Positions 9,058 through 17,270 of a stretch of DNA of 56,738 bases are shown here, in pieces (position 1 is the stretch's first letter; the number at the start of each line of letters is the position of its first letter). This DNA comes from Chloroflexota bacterium (GTDB lineage Bacteria; Chloroflexota; FW602-bin22; JACPRP01): positions 1 through 56,738 of the forward strand of contig JACQUC010000234.1 in assembly GCA_016210495.1 (NCBI GenBank), written 5' to 3'. A program made the translations under genes and the position numbers. The notes beneath the pieces are model-generated. The model made no database searches. It saw nothing but the letters and a program-made list of their open reading frames with translations, and was not told where the DNA came from.

Positions 9058-9212
9058 CACCACGGAGACACGGAGCCACGGAGACGAGTAGGAGCCAGAG
9101 GGCAAACAGATTATCTGGCGTCTTTGCTGGCACGGGAGAAGGACGAGTCGGTCTTCCGAGTTTCCCTTCTTAACTCTCCGCTCCCCCTCCGTGTCTCACT
9201 GTCTCCGTGGTG
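9058..9212. repeat. Convergent intergenic element with terminal inverted repeats
   Basis: A 12-bp perfect inverted repeat (CACCACGGAGAC at 9058-9069 and GTCTCCGTGGTG at 9201-9212) bounds about 155 bp containing further partial inverted copies of the CACGGAG word. It sits between the 3' ends of two convergent genes, so it may act as a bidirectional terminator. The CCACGGAGACACGGAG word recurs at 12306 and 49624. Confidence 0.6.
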
Positions 9213-9221
9213 AGCGCCCCG

Positions 9222-10784
9222 TCAGTTATCGCTGCCGGACACGACGCCGTAGCCTTTCTCTTTCAGGCTCCCGAAGACGAGCGACTTGATGACCACTGGG
9301 ACGGCTCTGATGTCCCTCAGCTCCTGGCCGATATCTATGAAGTCGAAGTCGCCAAGGTCTATCTCGTCGACGGACACCACCTTGCAGCCGGGGACCAACT
9401 CGGAGACCAGCAGATTGCCTACCATACCCCCGATGTCGGCGTCGAAGACCAAGACGACGGGCATTTGGTTGGCGATAGTGCGCTCGAGGCCCTGGGCTAC
9501 GCCTTCCGCCAGCGCCTTGATGGTCTTGTAGGCCGGGTCACCTGACCAGCGGATGGCCAGGGCCACAGGTCTCTCCCCTTCGATGGCGTCAAACCGTTGG
9601 AAGGCTCGCCGAACGGCACCAGCAACCGACGCGGGAGTAACCCCATCGCCGTCCAGCACAGGGCTCATCACCTGGAGGTTGCGCAGTGGCAATAGCTCAT
9701 CATTCGAGACGAAAATCGTACTGCCGCTAACCTGAAGGGTGTACTGCGCGGCGCCGATGACCGTGGCACGAATGCGCTGCTCCGAGTCCTCCACGGGGAT
9801 GCCGAACTCCGGCCGCCGCGCTCGCCGCATAATCTCCTGGCCGAGGACGATCCCCAGGTCGCCATAGTCCTTCGTCTCATACCCGTAAATGTACTCGGAA
9901 ACCCCGCCGGAGAAGACGACGCCATCAATCTTGCCCGTATAGGTGATCGGGGGCGTGAGCATCAAGCCCTCGGCAAGCGCCGACAAAGGTCTTCGCTCCA
10001 GGACGTTGAAGAGACAATCCGCCAGAAGCCGGGCCATCTCGGCGCGCTTCTCCGGCGCGGCAGTGCCGCCGAGCGCGAGATCGACTCCGATCTCCCTGGC
10101 GATGATCTGCGCGGGGTCCTCGACACGGGTGATCGACCCGCCGCAGTCCATAGCAACCAGCCTGGCGCCGACGTTTATGGCGGCGGTCTCGATAATCTGG
10201 CCGTTCTTGACGACGGCGATCTTGGAGGTACCGCCTCCGACGTCCACGCTCAGCAGCGTCCTGCCGCCTTTCTCCGACTCCGCCGAGCGAGCCACCGCGC
10301 CGGAGCCGTACGCGGCCATCACCGCCTCAAGGTTGGGCCCCGCGCTGGCGCAGACGAACTTCCCGGCCTGATCGGAAAACATCCTCACGATAGCCTCGGC
10401 GTTCTCCTTTTTGGCGGCTTCTCCGGTGACGATGACAGCGCCGGTGTCCACGTGGTCAGCCGAAAGGCCTGCGCCAGCGTAAGTTTGCCTGATGAAGTCG
10501 GACAGGCAGCCCGTGTCGATAGTCAACGGATTCGAGTAGGGCGTGAGCATGACGTCTGACCGGTAGGCTATCTCTCGACTCACCACCTTGAACCTGCTGG
10601 AAAGCGCAATACCCTGTCGCACCAGCACCAGGTTCGAAAACATCAGGTGGGATGTCGAGGAGCCGATATCGATACCCACGCTCTTTAGCTCGATCATGTT
10701 GTTTGCCGCCACGGCCGCGAAATCGTCTGTCCGGTAGCCGTGCAGCGGGTCATAGACCCATTCGTGCGTGTCTCCCTCGTGCAT
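9222..10784 (-). CDS. EutA-like ethanolamine ammonia-lyase reactivating factor
   Basis: A 520-residue protein of the EutA family, an actin/Hsp70-like ATPase fold that removes damaged cobalamin from ethanolamine ammonia-lyase. Visible features are the N-terminal phosphate-binding loop (VGIDIGSSTSHLMFS), the central nucleotide-binding segment (LLSVDVGGGTSKIAVV), GVVFSGGVSEYIYG, and the family-specific PYSNPLTIDTGCL. I chose the ATG at 10784 because GGAGAGG lies just upstream; an in-frame start at 10838 would add 18 residues. No eutB or eutC is present in the window, so its partner B12 enzyme is elsewhere or different. It is transcribed divergently from the catabolic operon at 11158 from a promoter whose -35 box nearly touches that of the operon. 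Confidence 0.85.
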   Translation of the reverse strand: MHEGDTHEWVYDPLHGYRTDDFAAVAANNMIELKSVGIDIGSSTSHLMFSNLVLVRQGIALSSRFKVVSREIAYRSDVMLTPYSNPLTIDTGCLSDFIRQTYAGAGLSADHVDTGAVIVTGEAAKKENAEAIVRMFSDQAGKFVCASAGPNLEAVMAAYGSGAVARSAESEKGGRTLLSVDVGGGTSKIAVVKNGQIIETAAINVGARLVAMDCGGSITRVEDPAQIIAREIGVDLALGGTAAPEKRAEMARLLADCLFNVLERRPLSALAEGLMLTPPITYTGKIDGVVFSGGVSEYIYGYETKDYGDLGIVLGQEIMRRARRPEFGIPVEDSEQRIRATVIGAAQYTLQVSGSTIFVSNDELLPLRNLQVMSPVLDGDGVTPASVAGAVRRAFQRFDAIEGERPVALAIRWSGDPAYKTIKALAEGVAQGLERTIANQMPVVLVFDADIGGMVGNLLVSELVPGCKVVSVDEIDLGDFDFIDIGQELRDIRAVPVVIKSLVFGSLKEKGYGVVSGSDN

Positions 10785-10872
10785 TTTCCTCTCCAAGTAG
10801 CCTTCAACTAGCGCCAGCTTGGGAAAAATAGCGGCCACGGCGCTGGCCTCCGCCTCGCCAGTTCCGGTCGCG

Positions 10873-10933
10873 ATTATCTTCTATTCGGCGATTCCTGTCA
10901 AGCACTTGACAAAACCAGGGGCACGGGTAGAAT
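10873..10933. promoter_or_regulatory. Back-to-back divergent sigma-A promoters with palindromic -35 pair
   Basis: On the minus strand TTGACA (10896-10901), a 17-bp spacer and GATAAT (10873-10878) face the EutA-like gene. On the plus strand TTGACA (10906-10911), a 16-bp spacer and TAGAAT (10928-10933) face the catabolic operon. The two -35 boxes form the inverted repeat TGTCAAGCACTTGACA. One dimeric regulator bound there could control both directions. Confidence 0.8.
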
Positions 10934-11038
10934 AGATTTGGCCGGCATCGTTGCCAGCCGATCTGGTGTGACGGCCATGACCTCAAATTAGCGGGCGTTG
11001 CGAGAAGGGCTACGGGCGTCACGACTAGAGCCGGTACG

Positions 11039-11142
11039 TTAGTTAGCTCTTGGTATGAAATGGCGGTGGTGCTCCTTCACCCCACCCCGGGCGGACAGAG
11101 CCGTCCGCCCCTACACATTGCATTTTCCACCGGAATTAGTTA
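11039..11142. mobile_element. MITE-like element, copy 1 (in the operon leader)
   Basis: About 100 bp with imperfect terminal inverted repeats (left CTTGGTATGAAATGGC, right TTTTCCACCGGAATTAG) and an internal hairpin GGGCGGAC-AGAGCC-GTCCGCCC followed by CTAC (11089-11114). It is flanked by the direct repeat TTAGTTA (11039-11045 and 11136-11142), a candidate target duplication. It lies between the promoter at 10906 and the first gene of the operon, so it would be transcribed in the 5' leader. Confidence 0.65.
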
Positions 11143-11157
11143 AAGGAGGATCAGGGC

Positions 11158-11694
11158 GTGGAACAGGCAAAAGAGGTTCCCCGGTATGCACAGTTGATGC
11201 TCGAGGGTTTGAAGGAAGCGGGAGTGAGCGTCGTCACGGCGTTGCCCGACGGACTGCTGCGCAGCTTCTACCGGGTGGCGGCCGAGGACCCTGACATCCG
11301 CTATATTCGGGTGAGCAACGAGGCGGACATGCCGGGAATTGTGGTCGGCGCTTACCTCGGGGGCAAACGGGCAGTGATGGTGATGGAGAATTCGGGCCTG
11401 CGGCAGGCCTGCGAGCCGATCTGCCGGCTGGCGTTCGCCGACCATATGCCGATGGTCATGTTTATGCCCTACCGCGGCGATCTGGGCGAGGCCAACGCCT
11501 GGGGCCATTCCCACGCGCAAACGATGGAACCGATGCTGAACGCCCTGCGCATCCCGTATCGGGTCATCCGAAACCTTGACGAGATCAAGCCGAACATCAA
11601 GCGGGCGCTAATACACACCGATAGCAGCCAGTGGCCGGTGGCGCTCATTTTTGCCGGAGAATGCGTGGAGGTGCCGTCCCATGAAAAAGCTTGA
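11158..11694 (+). CDS. ThDP-dependent decarboxylase, alpha (Pyr-domain) subunit, ComD/phosphonopyruvate decarboxylase-like
   Basis: A 178-residue protein starting at GTG after a strong AAAGGAGGAT site. It corresponds to the N-terminal pyrimidine-binding domain of thiamin-diphosphate decarboxylases as found in split sulfopyruvate or phosphonopyruvate decarboxylases. SNEADMPGIVVGAYLGGKRAVMVM carries the conserved Glu that activates ThDP, and GLRQACEPICRLAF follows. The next gene encodes the complementary PP domain and overlaps it by 14 bp, so the two form one alpha/beta enzyme. The substrate is probably a 2-oxo acid. Coenzyme M synthesis is unlikely here, because no other com genes are present and the context is catabolic. 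Confidence 0.8.
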   Translation: MEQAKEVPRYAQLMLEGLKEAGVSVVTALPDGLLRSFYRVAAEDPDIRYIRVSNEADMPGIVVGAYLGGKRAVMVMENSGLRQACEPICRLAFADHMPMVMFMPYRGDLGEANAWGHSHAQTMEPMLNALRIPYRVIRNLDEIKPNIKRALIHTDSSQWPVALIFAGECVEVPSHEKA

Positions 11695-12292
11695 CGTGGT
11701 TAAGGCGCTGGCGCTGCAGGTCACACCCGAGGACCTTTTCGTATCCTCGATAGGCATGCTTCAGCACGACTGGTGGAACTACCGGCCGAATGGCGTTGAC
11801 AACACGCTCTCTCCCGGCGTGCTCGGATCGGTTTCGTCCATCGCGCTGGGCCTGGCAGTGGCCTTGCCCCACCGGCGAATCGTCGCCCTGGACACCGACG
11901 GCTCGATGCTGCTGAACACGGGCATCCTGTGCACGCTTGGCAACGAGAGCCCACCGAACTTGACGGTGATCGTCTTCGACAACGGCGTCTACCAGTCGAT
12001 CGGCGGCCCACCCACCCTGACGTCGTTCAAAACCGACCTGGCGAAGATGGCCGAGGGTGCCGGTTGCCTGAATTGCGTCACGGTGCGGGACGTCGAGGGC
12101 TTTTCCGTCGAGGTGCAGCGCCTGTTGAACGATGGAGAAATGGGCTACCTGGTGGCGAAGATCGAGCCGGGGGATTACCCCTGGCCGCGAGAGAAACGCC
12201 GGCCGTGGGATGGCGTGGAGGACAAGTATCGGTTCATTCGCTACGTGGAGAAGCTGGAGGGGATCACGATTCACGCCGGCTCCCCCGGTTGA
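11681..12292 (+). CDS. ThDP-dependent decarboxylase, beta (PP-domain) subunit, ComE-like
   Basis: A 203-residue protein, the C-terminal pyrophosphate-binding domain of a split ThDP decarboxylase. The ThDP/Mg motif is seen as DTDGSMLLNTGILCTLGN (GDGS-like start and downstream Asn), followed by VFDNGVYQSIGG. The ATG at 11681 follows GGAGGTG with good spacing and overlaps the alpha-subunit gene by 14 bp, as expected for coupled translation. The reading frame can be extended upstream to 11651, but the extension has no conserved content. Together the pair should catalyse non-oxidative decarboxylation of a 2-oxo acid to an aldehyde, a possible substrate for the downstream molybdenum hydroxylase. 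Confidence 0.8.
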   Translation: MKKLDVVKALALQVTPEDLFVSSIGMLQHDWWNYRPNGVDNTLSPGVLGSVSSIALGLAVALPHRRIVALDTDGSMLLNTGILCTLGNESPPNLTVIVFDNGVYQSIGGPPTLTSFKTDLAKMAEGAGCLNCVTVRDVEGFSVEVQRLLNDGEMGYLVAKIEPGDYPWPREKRRPWDGVEDKYRFIRYVEKLEGITIHAGSPG

Positions 12293-12304
12293 TTTCGGGG
12301 GTGA

Positions 12305-12376
12305 CGGGCTCACCACGGAGGCACGGAGAGGCACGTAGTAGCGGTACGCTTGATAGGACGGAACCACGGAGAGGAG
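12305..12376. repeat. CCACGGAG-type intergenic repeat
   Basis: CACCACGGAGGCACGGAG (12306 on) and a second partial copy, ACCACGGAGAGGAG, near 12363 lie in the 94-bp gap inside the operon. The second copy supplies the GGAGAGGAG that serves as ribosome-binding site of the next gene. Confidence 0.6.
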
Positions 12377-12386
12377 TATACCTGAG

Positions 12387-14690
12387 TTGCCAGATTACAG
12401 GGTACTGGGCCAGCGCTTGCCCAGGGTAGACGCGCCGGTGAAGGCCACCGGCAAAGCAGACTTTTGCGACGACCTGGTCCTGCCGGGAATGCTCTATGCA
12501 AAGCTGCTGCGCAGCCCGCACGCCCACGCGAGAATACTCAGCATAGATGCGAGCAGGGCTCAGCGGCTCCCGGGGGTGCGGGGCATCGTGATCGGCACGG
12601 ACTTTGGGGATTTCCGCTACGGCTTACGACCGGATACGCGAGACGAGTTCCCGATGGCCAAGGATAAGGTCCGCTACGTCGGCGAGGAGGTGGCGGCCGT
12701 CGCCGCCGTCGACGAAGAGGTCGCCGAGGAGGCGCTGGAGCTGATTCAGATCGAGTACGAAGTTCTGCCCGCCGTCGTCCATCCGGAGGCGGCGTTGCGC
12801 GAGGGGGCTCCCCAGATTCACGACAGCAAACCGGGCAACGTAAGCGTTCACATGAAGGTCGACTTTGGCGACGTGGACCGGGGGTTTCAGGAGTCCGACT
12901 ACGTTCGCGAAGATCGCTTCTACAGCCAGTCGGTTTTGCACGGCTTTATGGAGCCGAACTCCATCGTTGCGCGCTGGGAGCCCCCCAATCGCATCACGGT
13001 ATGGGCGTCGAAACAGAGTCCCTACTTCCTGTACCGCAACCTAGCGAACTGCTTCAACGTTCCTCTCTGCAACGTTCGCGTCGTTCAGCCATATATCGGG
13101 GGTGGCTTCGGCGGCAAGAACGGCTCTTATCCACTCGACTTCGCGGCGGCAATGCTGTCGAAGAAAACGGGGAAGCCCGTGAAGATAACCCTGAGCCACG
13201 AGGAGGTTCTCTCGGCACACCGCAGAAGGCATCCCATGATCGTCTGGCTAAAGACGGGCGTGAAGAAGGATGGCAAGCTGGTGGCCCACGATTGCCGGGT
13301 GATTGCCGACGGCGGCGCGGGCACCGGCATTGGGCCCACGACTATCGCCAACGCCTTCTATTTCCTGAACCTTCCTTACGTCGTGCCCAACGTACGGTTC
13401 GAGGGATTCCGCGTCTACACGAACCGCCCCGTCTCCGTGGCCCAGCGAGGAAACGGCATCCAGCAGATTCGCTACGCCGCGGACGTGCAATTGGAAATGA
13501 TCGCCGAGGACCTCGGCATCGACCCGGTGGAGATCCGGCGCAAGAACGCCGCCTACCGCGGATACATCACGCCGAACGGGATGAAGGTCGGTAGCTGTGG
13601 CCTCGGCGAGAGCATCGACGACGCGCTGCGGGGACTGAACTGGGAGGCGGAGTATCGCCCGTGGCGGGAAAAGGCCAGCGAGCCCGTGGGGCGGATGGCG
13701 AGAGGCGTGGGCATCGCCTGCAACTCGTTCTGCTCGGGGGTTCGGCTCGCGGGGCACAACTGCTGTACGGCGGTGATCAAGGTGCACGAGGATGGCACGG
13801 TGTCGCTAATGACCGGCTCGACCGACTCGGGGCAAGGTTCGGAGACGGTGCTGGGGATGATTACGGCCGAGGTCCTGGGAATCAGATTGGAGGACGTCTA
13901 CGTGCCCCAGACGGATAGCACGCTGACCCCGCTGGATCCGGGAAGCTACGGCAGCCGCGTGAGCTCGACCGCGGGGAACGCCGTCAAGATCGCCGCTGAG
14001 GACGCGCGCCCGCAACTGGCGCTGGTCGCCGCCGATTTGCTCGAGGCGAAGCCCGAGGATATGGAGTTTCGGGATCGACGCGTGCACGTGAGGGGCACGC
14101 CGGGGAAGTCGATGCGATTCCGGGACCTTACCCGCATCACGGTCAGTCGAGGCTCGGGCACAACCGTCATCGGCAGGGGGAGCTGGGGACAGAGTATCGA
14201 TCCCATCGACTTCGACACAGGCGTAGGCGATGTCGGGGGCGCGTATAGCTTCGGCACCCAGGCCGCTTGGGTGGAGGTAGATACCGAGACGGGCAAGGTG
14301 AACATCACCAAGATGGTGGTGGCGCACGACTGCGGCTTTGCGCTGAATCCTCTGGCGGTCGAGGGCCAGCACGAGGGATCGATCTCCGGCGGGCTGGGCC
14401 ACACGGTGTACGAGCAGTGCATCGAGGAGGACGGACAGACGATGAACCCCAATCTGGCAGGCTACGGCATGCCGACGGCGTGCGACGTTCCCGGAGAGAT
14501 GATGTCTTATTCGGTGGAGACCATAGATGAGATGGGGGCCTTCGGCGCGAAGGAGTCGGGCGAGGGCACCCAGGTATCGACGATCCCGGCCATCGTCAAC
14601 GCTATCCACAACGCCACTGGGGTCTGGATGACGGAACTGCCGATCACGCCGGAGAAGATACTTAAGGCGCTCAACGAGAAACGGGGGTAA
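12387..14690 (+). CDS. Xanthine dehydrogenase-family molybdopterin-binding subunit, 4-hydroxybenzoyl-CoA reductase alpha-like
   Basis: A 767-residue CoxL/XdhB-type catalytic subunit with a TTG start behind GGAGAGGAG. The N-terminal domain (LRSPHAHARILSIDAS, GEEVAAVAAVD) is followed by Mo-cofactor segments GGGFGGKNG (about residue 238), QRGNGIQQIRYA and GAFGAKESGEG (about 717-727) with the catalytic Glu. TNRPVSVAQRGNG, and the match of its C-terminal half to enzymes acting on CoA-bound aromatics, make it closer to 4-hydroxybenzoyl-CoA reductase/quinoline-type enzymes than to CO dehydrogenase; the AYxCSFR loop of CoxL is absent. It is followed 6 bp later by a benzoate-CoA-ligase-like gene and then a CoxM gene, so a CoA-thioester substrate is plausible. 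Substrate specificity is inferred. Confidence 0.9.
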   Translation: MPDYRVLGQRLPRVDAPVKATGKADFCDDLVLPGMLYAKLLRSPHAHARILSIDASRAQRLPGVRGIVIGTDFGDFRYGLRPDTRDEFPMAKDKVRYVGEEVAAVAAVDEEVAEEALELIQIEYEVLPAVVHPEAALREGAPQIHDSKPGNVSVHMKVDFGDVDRGFQESDYVREDRFYSQSVLHGFMEPNSIVARWEPPNRITVWASKQSPYFLYRNLANCFNVPLCNVRVVQPYIGGGFGGKNGSYPLDFAAAMLSKKTGKPVKITLSHEEVLSAHRRRHPMIVWLKTGVKKDGKLVAHDCRVIADGGAGTGIGPTTIANAFYFLNLPYVVPNVRFEGFRVYTNRPVSVAQRGNGIQQIRYAADVQLEMIAEDLGIDPVEIRRKNAAYRGYITPNGMKVGSCGLGESIDDALRGLNWEAEYRPWREKASEPVGRMARGVGIACNSFCSGVRLAGHNCCTAVIKVHEDGTVSLMTGSTDSGQGSETVLGMITAEVLGIRLEDVYVPQTDSTLTPLDPGSYGSRVSSTAGNAVKIAAEDARPQLALVAADLLEAKPEDMEFRDRRVHVRGTPGKSMRFRDLTRITVSRGSGTTVIGRGSWGQSIDPIDFDTGVGDVGGAYSFGTQAAWVEVDTETGKVNITKMVVAHDCGFALNPLAVEGQHEGSISGGLGHTVYEQCIEEDGQTMNPNLAGYGMPTACDVPGEMMSYSVETIDEMGAFGAKESGEGTQVSTIPAIVNAIHNATGVWMTELPITPEKILKALNEKRG

Positions 14691-14696
14691 GGATTA

Positions 14697-16394
14697 TTGG
14701 CTGCTTTGGATTACCCGAGTCAACTGCAGGCGGAGCTACTGCCCAAGGGAGCAATTCCGGAGATCAAGGTCACGCTGCCCGAGGCGCAGGTACCAGAGGA
14801 ACTGAACCTCACCGAGTGGTTTCTTGACCGCAATCTCAAAGAGGGCCGGGGGGAACGAATCGCGTTTTACTGTGGCGATAGACAGATAACCTACCAGGCA
14901 CTGTACGAGATGGTTAATCGCTTGGCCAACGGCCTGCGTGGCCTGGGCATCGGCAGGGGTGATCGCGTGATGCTGCGCATCCCGAACTCCATCGAGTTCG
15001 TGGTCAGCGCGCTGGCGCTCCATCGGCTGGGGGCGGTGGTGATTCCTACGCTGAACCTGCTGCGGGAAAAGACCATTACGCACGTGGCCAACATCGCAGA
15101 GGCCAAAGCGATCGTCGTCAGCCACGACTTGCGGGAAGAGATCGAACTTGGACGTGATAAGTACAAGACCATGGAGAGATTGATCGCGGTTGGCGGAAAC
15201 CAGACAGAGCTTTCAGGACGTGGTTACGACTCCTTTGAGGAGCTAATCGAACGCTCGAGTGACCGTCTTGAGAGCGCAAGAATGCGCTGGGGAGATCTGG
15301 CCGCGATGTTCTTCACCTCGGGAACGACCGGCATGCCCAAGGGCTGCATGCAGTTGCACGTCACAATGGCGGCGTGCGCCTTTTCCACGAGGCGCGTGTT
15401 TGGCGGGATCCAACCGAGCGACGTCATCGGCGGGGCGCCGCCGCTGGCATTTGTCTTCGGCTACGGCCATCTTATGTTCATTTCCTTGCTGCACGGCGTG
15501 CCCTGCGCCTTCATCGAGGGCAGGGTGACGCCAGAGAAGATGTTCGAGCTCATCCAGAGGCACAGGGTAACCGTATTCAACAGCGCGCCCGCCGGGTACA
15601 ACCAGATGCTGAACGTGCCCGAAGAGGTCGTCAAGAGCTACGATATCAGCAGCATTCGCGTCTGGCTGTCCGGGGGCGCCCCTTTGCTGGCGGCGACCGT
15701 GCACCAATGGCAGGGCCGCTTTGGCGAGCTGAGAAACACGATGGGTTCTACGGAGACATTTCAGAGCTACCTGGCGACGTGGAAACCGGGGGGCAAGCCA
15801 GGTTCGGTGGGCCATCCGATGCCCGGCTGGGAGGCCAGAATCCTGGACGAACAAGGCAACGACTGTCCGCGGGGCACCATCGGACGCCTGGCGATTCGCG
15901 GCCCCGGCGGGCTGATGTACTGGCGCAATCCGGAGCAGCAGAAGCTGGCGGTGACAGACGGCTGGAGCCTGGTGGGAGACCTGGCGTACGAGGACGAGGA
16001 CGGGTGCTTCTGGCACGTCTCACGCAGCGACGACATGATCAAGAGCCGCGGCTACCGCGTGTCGCCCGGGGAGGTCGAGGACGTTTTGATGGAGCATCCC
16101 GCGGTCTTCGATCCGGCGGTGATCGGCGTGCCGGACGCGATGCAGGGAGAACGGGTGAAGGCGTTTGTCGTGCCCAAGGCCGGCTACCAGGCATCGCCGG
16201 AGCTGGCGGAGGAGCTGCGGCAATGGGTGCGGTCGCGGCTGGCGGCGTACCAGGCGCCCCGCGACGTCGAGTTCGTGGACGCGTTGCCCAAGACCGAGAC
16301 GGGCAAGATTCGCCGCGTCGAGCTGAGGCAGTTGGAAGCCAGGCGCGCTGCAGAAGGCCAGTCCGACGCCGACCGAAAGGATGGGCAGACATGA
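14697..16394 (+). CDS. AMP-forming acyl-CoA synthetase, benzoate/2-aminobenzoate-CoA ligase-like
   Basis: A 565-residue adenylate-forming enzyme. Motifs in order: FTSGTTGMPKG near residues 205-215 (ATP/AMP loop), GSTETFQSY (A5-type motif), GDLAYEDEDGCFWHVSRSDD (A7), SRGYRVSPGEVEDVLMEHP (A8 hinge), and KTETGKIRR near 531-539 with the catalytic Lys. Length and overall pattern fit the benzoate-CoA ligase branch: it activates a carboxylic acid with ATP and CoA to an acyl-CoA. The TTG start at 14697 is 6 bp after the previous stop. The stop overlaps the ATG of the CoxM-type gene (ATGA), so the two are translationally coupled. This links substrate activation directly to the molybdenum hydroxylase. 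Confidence 0.88.
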   Translation: MAALDYPSQLQAELLPKGAIPEIKVTLPEAQVPEELNLTEWFLDRNLKEGRGERIAFYCGDRQITYQALYEMVNRLANGLRGLGIGRGDRVMLRIPNSIEFVVSALALHRLGAVVIPTLNLLREKTITHVANIAEAKAIVVSHDLREEIELGRDKYKTMERLIAVGGNQTELSGRGYDSFEELIERSSDRLESARMRWGDLAAMFFTSGTTGMPKGCMQLHVTMAACAFSTRRVFGGIQPSDVIGGAPPLAFVFGYGHLMFISLLHGVPCAFIEGRVTPEKMFELIQRHRVTVFNSAPAGYNQMLNVPEEVVKSYDISSIRVWLSGGAPLLAATVHQWQGRFGELRNTMGSTETFQSYLATWKPGGKPGSVGHPMPGWEARILDEQGNDCPRGTIGRLAIRGPGGLMYWRNPEQQKLAVTDGWSLVGDLAYEDEDGCFWHVSRSDDMIKSRGYRVSPGEVEDVLMEHPAVFDPAVIGVPDAMQGERVKAFVVPKAGYQASPELAEELRQWVRSRLAAYQAPRDVEFVDALPKTETGKIRRVELRQLEARRAAEGQSDADRKDGQT

Positions 16395-17269
16395 GTCTAC
16401 CTCAGTTCGTGCACCTCGAGCCCTCGAGCGTGCAAGAGGCCTGCACGATGCTGTCGACTTACGGAGAGGCAGCGATGATACTGGCCGGGGGAACAGACCT
16501 GCTGGTGAAGATGAAGCAACGGCGGTTGGTGCCTCGCTACGTGGTTAACATCAAGCGCGTGCCCGACCTCGGCTACATTCGTTACGAGGCTGGGAAAGGG
16601 ATCAGGATCGGGGCACTGGCCACGATCGAGGAGCTAAAGAACTCGCCGGTGGTGCGTCGGAGATACCGCATTCTCCATCAAGCCGCTTCGCTGATGGGCA
16701 CGATGGAGATTCGCAACCGAGCGACCCTCGTGGGCAACGTCTGCAACGCCTCGCCCTCGGCGGAGACCGTTCCGGCGCTCATCGCGTTGGGAGCGCGGGC
16801 GCGGGTAGTCGGTCCGAAAGGGGAAAGGATCCTTCCGGTCGAAGAGCTCCTGGTGGGCGCCGGACAGACGGCGCTGGGAACCGGCGAGCTCGTAAGAGAG
16901 ATAGATATACCGGAGCCGGCTCCGGGTCTCGGCGGGGCGTACGAAAAACACAGCCTGAGAAGAATGGATCGGGCGGTGGTGGCGGTCGGCGTGGTCCTGG
17001 CGCTGGACGGCGGCGCTTGCGTCGACGCCCGCATCGTACTCAACGCCGTGGCGCCGATGGCGATGAGAGCCAGGAAGGCAGAAGCCCTGCTGAGGGGCCA
17101 GGTGCCCAGCGAAGAAGTGATCGAAAGCGTAAGCTGGGCGGCGGCAGAGGAATCGCGGCCCCGCACGGGATTCCACGGCACAGCGGAGTACAAGCGAAAC
17201 ATCGTGGGAATTCTGACCCGGCAGGTGACCAAACAAGCTCTAAGTAACGCAAACCTGGAGGTTATCTGA
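16391..17269 (+). CDS. FAD-binding (CoxM/XdhB-type) subunit of a molybdenum hydroxylase
   Basis: A 292-residue protein of normal CoxM length. N-terminal FAD-binding PCMH-type domain with ILAGGTDLLVKMK (about residues 30-42) and the second FAD motif LVGNVCNASPSAETVPAL (about 110-127); the C-terminal CO-dehydrogenase-flavoprotein domain follows. It lacks the Cys-rich insertion of 4-hydroxybenzoyl-CoA reductase beta subunits, so no extra [4Fe-4S] cluster is expected. The ATG overlaps the ligase stop, and the next gene starts 1 bp after its stop. It would take electrons from [2Fe-2S] clusters, but the only ferredoxin-type domain in the operon is fused to the next gene product. Confidence 0.9.
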   Translation: MSLPQFVHLEPSSVQEACTMLSTYGEAAMILAGGTDLLVKMKQRRLVPRYVVNIKRVPDLGYIRYEAGKGIRIGALATIEELKNSPVVRRRYRILHQAASLMGTMEIRNRATLVGNVCNASPSAETVPALIALGARARVVGPKGERILPVEELLVGAGQTALGTGELVREIDIPEPAPGLGGAYEKHSLRRMDRAVVAVGVVLALDGGACVDARIVLNAVAPMAMRARKAEALLRGQVPSEEVIESVSWAAAEESRPRTGFHGTAEYKRNIVGILTRQVTKQALSNANLEVI

Positions 17270-17270
17270 G

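Noticed and set aside
11158..12292. Coenzyme M biosynthesis genes comD-comE
   Set aside because: The fold matches, but no other coenzyme M genes are present and the context is an acyl-CoA catabolic operon.
15374..16390. Extended N-terminus of the CoxM-type protein
   Set aside because: The extension is the shifted-frame shadow of the acyl-CoA ligase gene; the true start is the ATG in the ATGA overlap at 16391.
16391..17269. 4-hydroxybenzoyl-CoA reductase beta subunit with extra [4Fe-4S] cluster
   Set aside because: Only one Cys is present in the chain and the Cys-rich insertion is missing.
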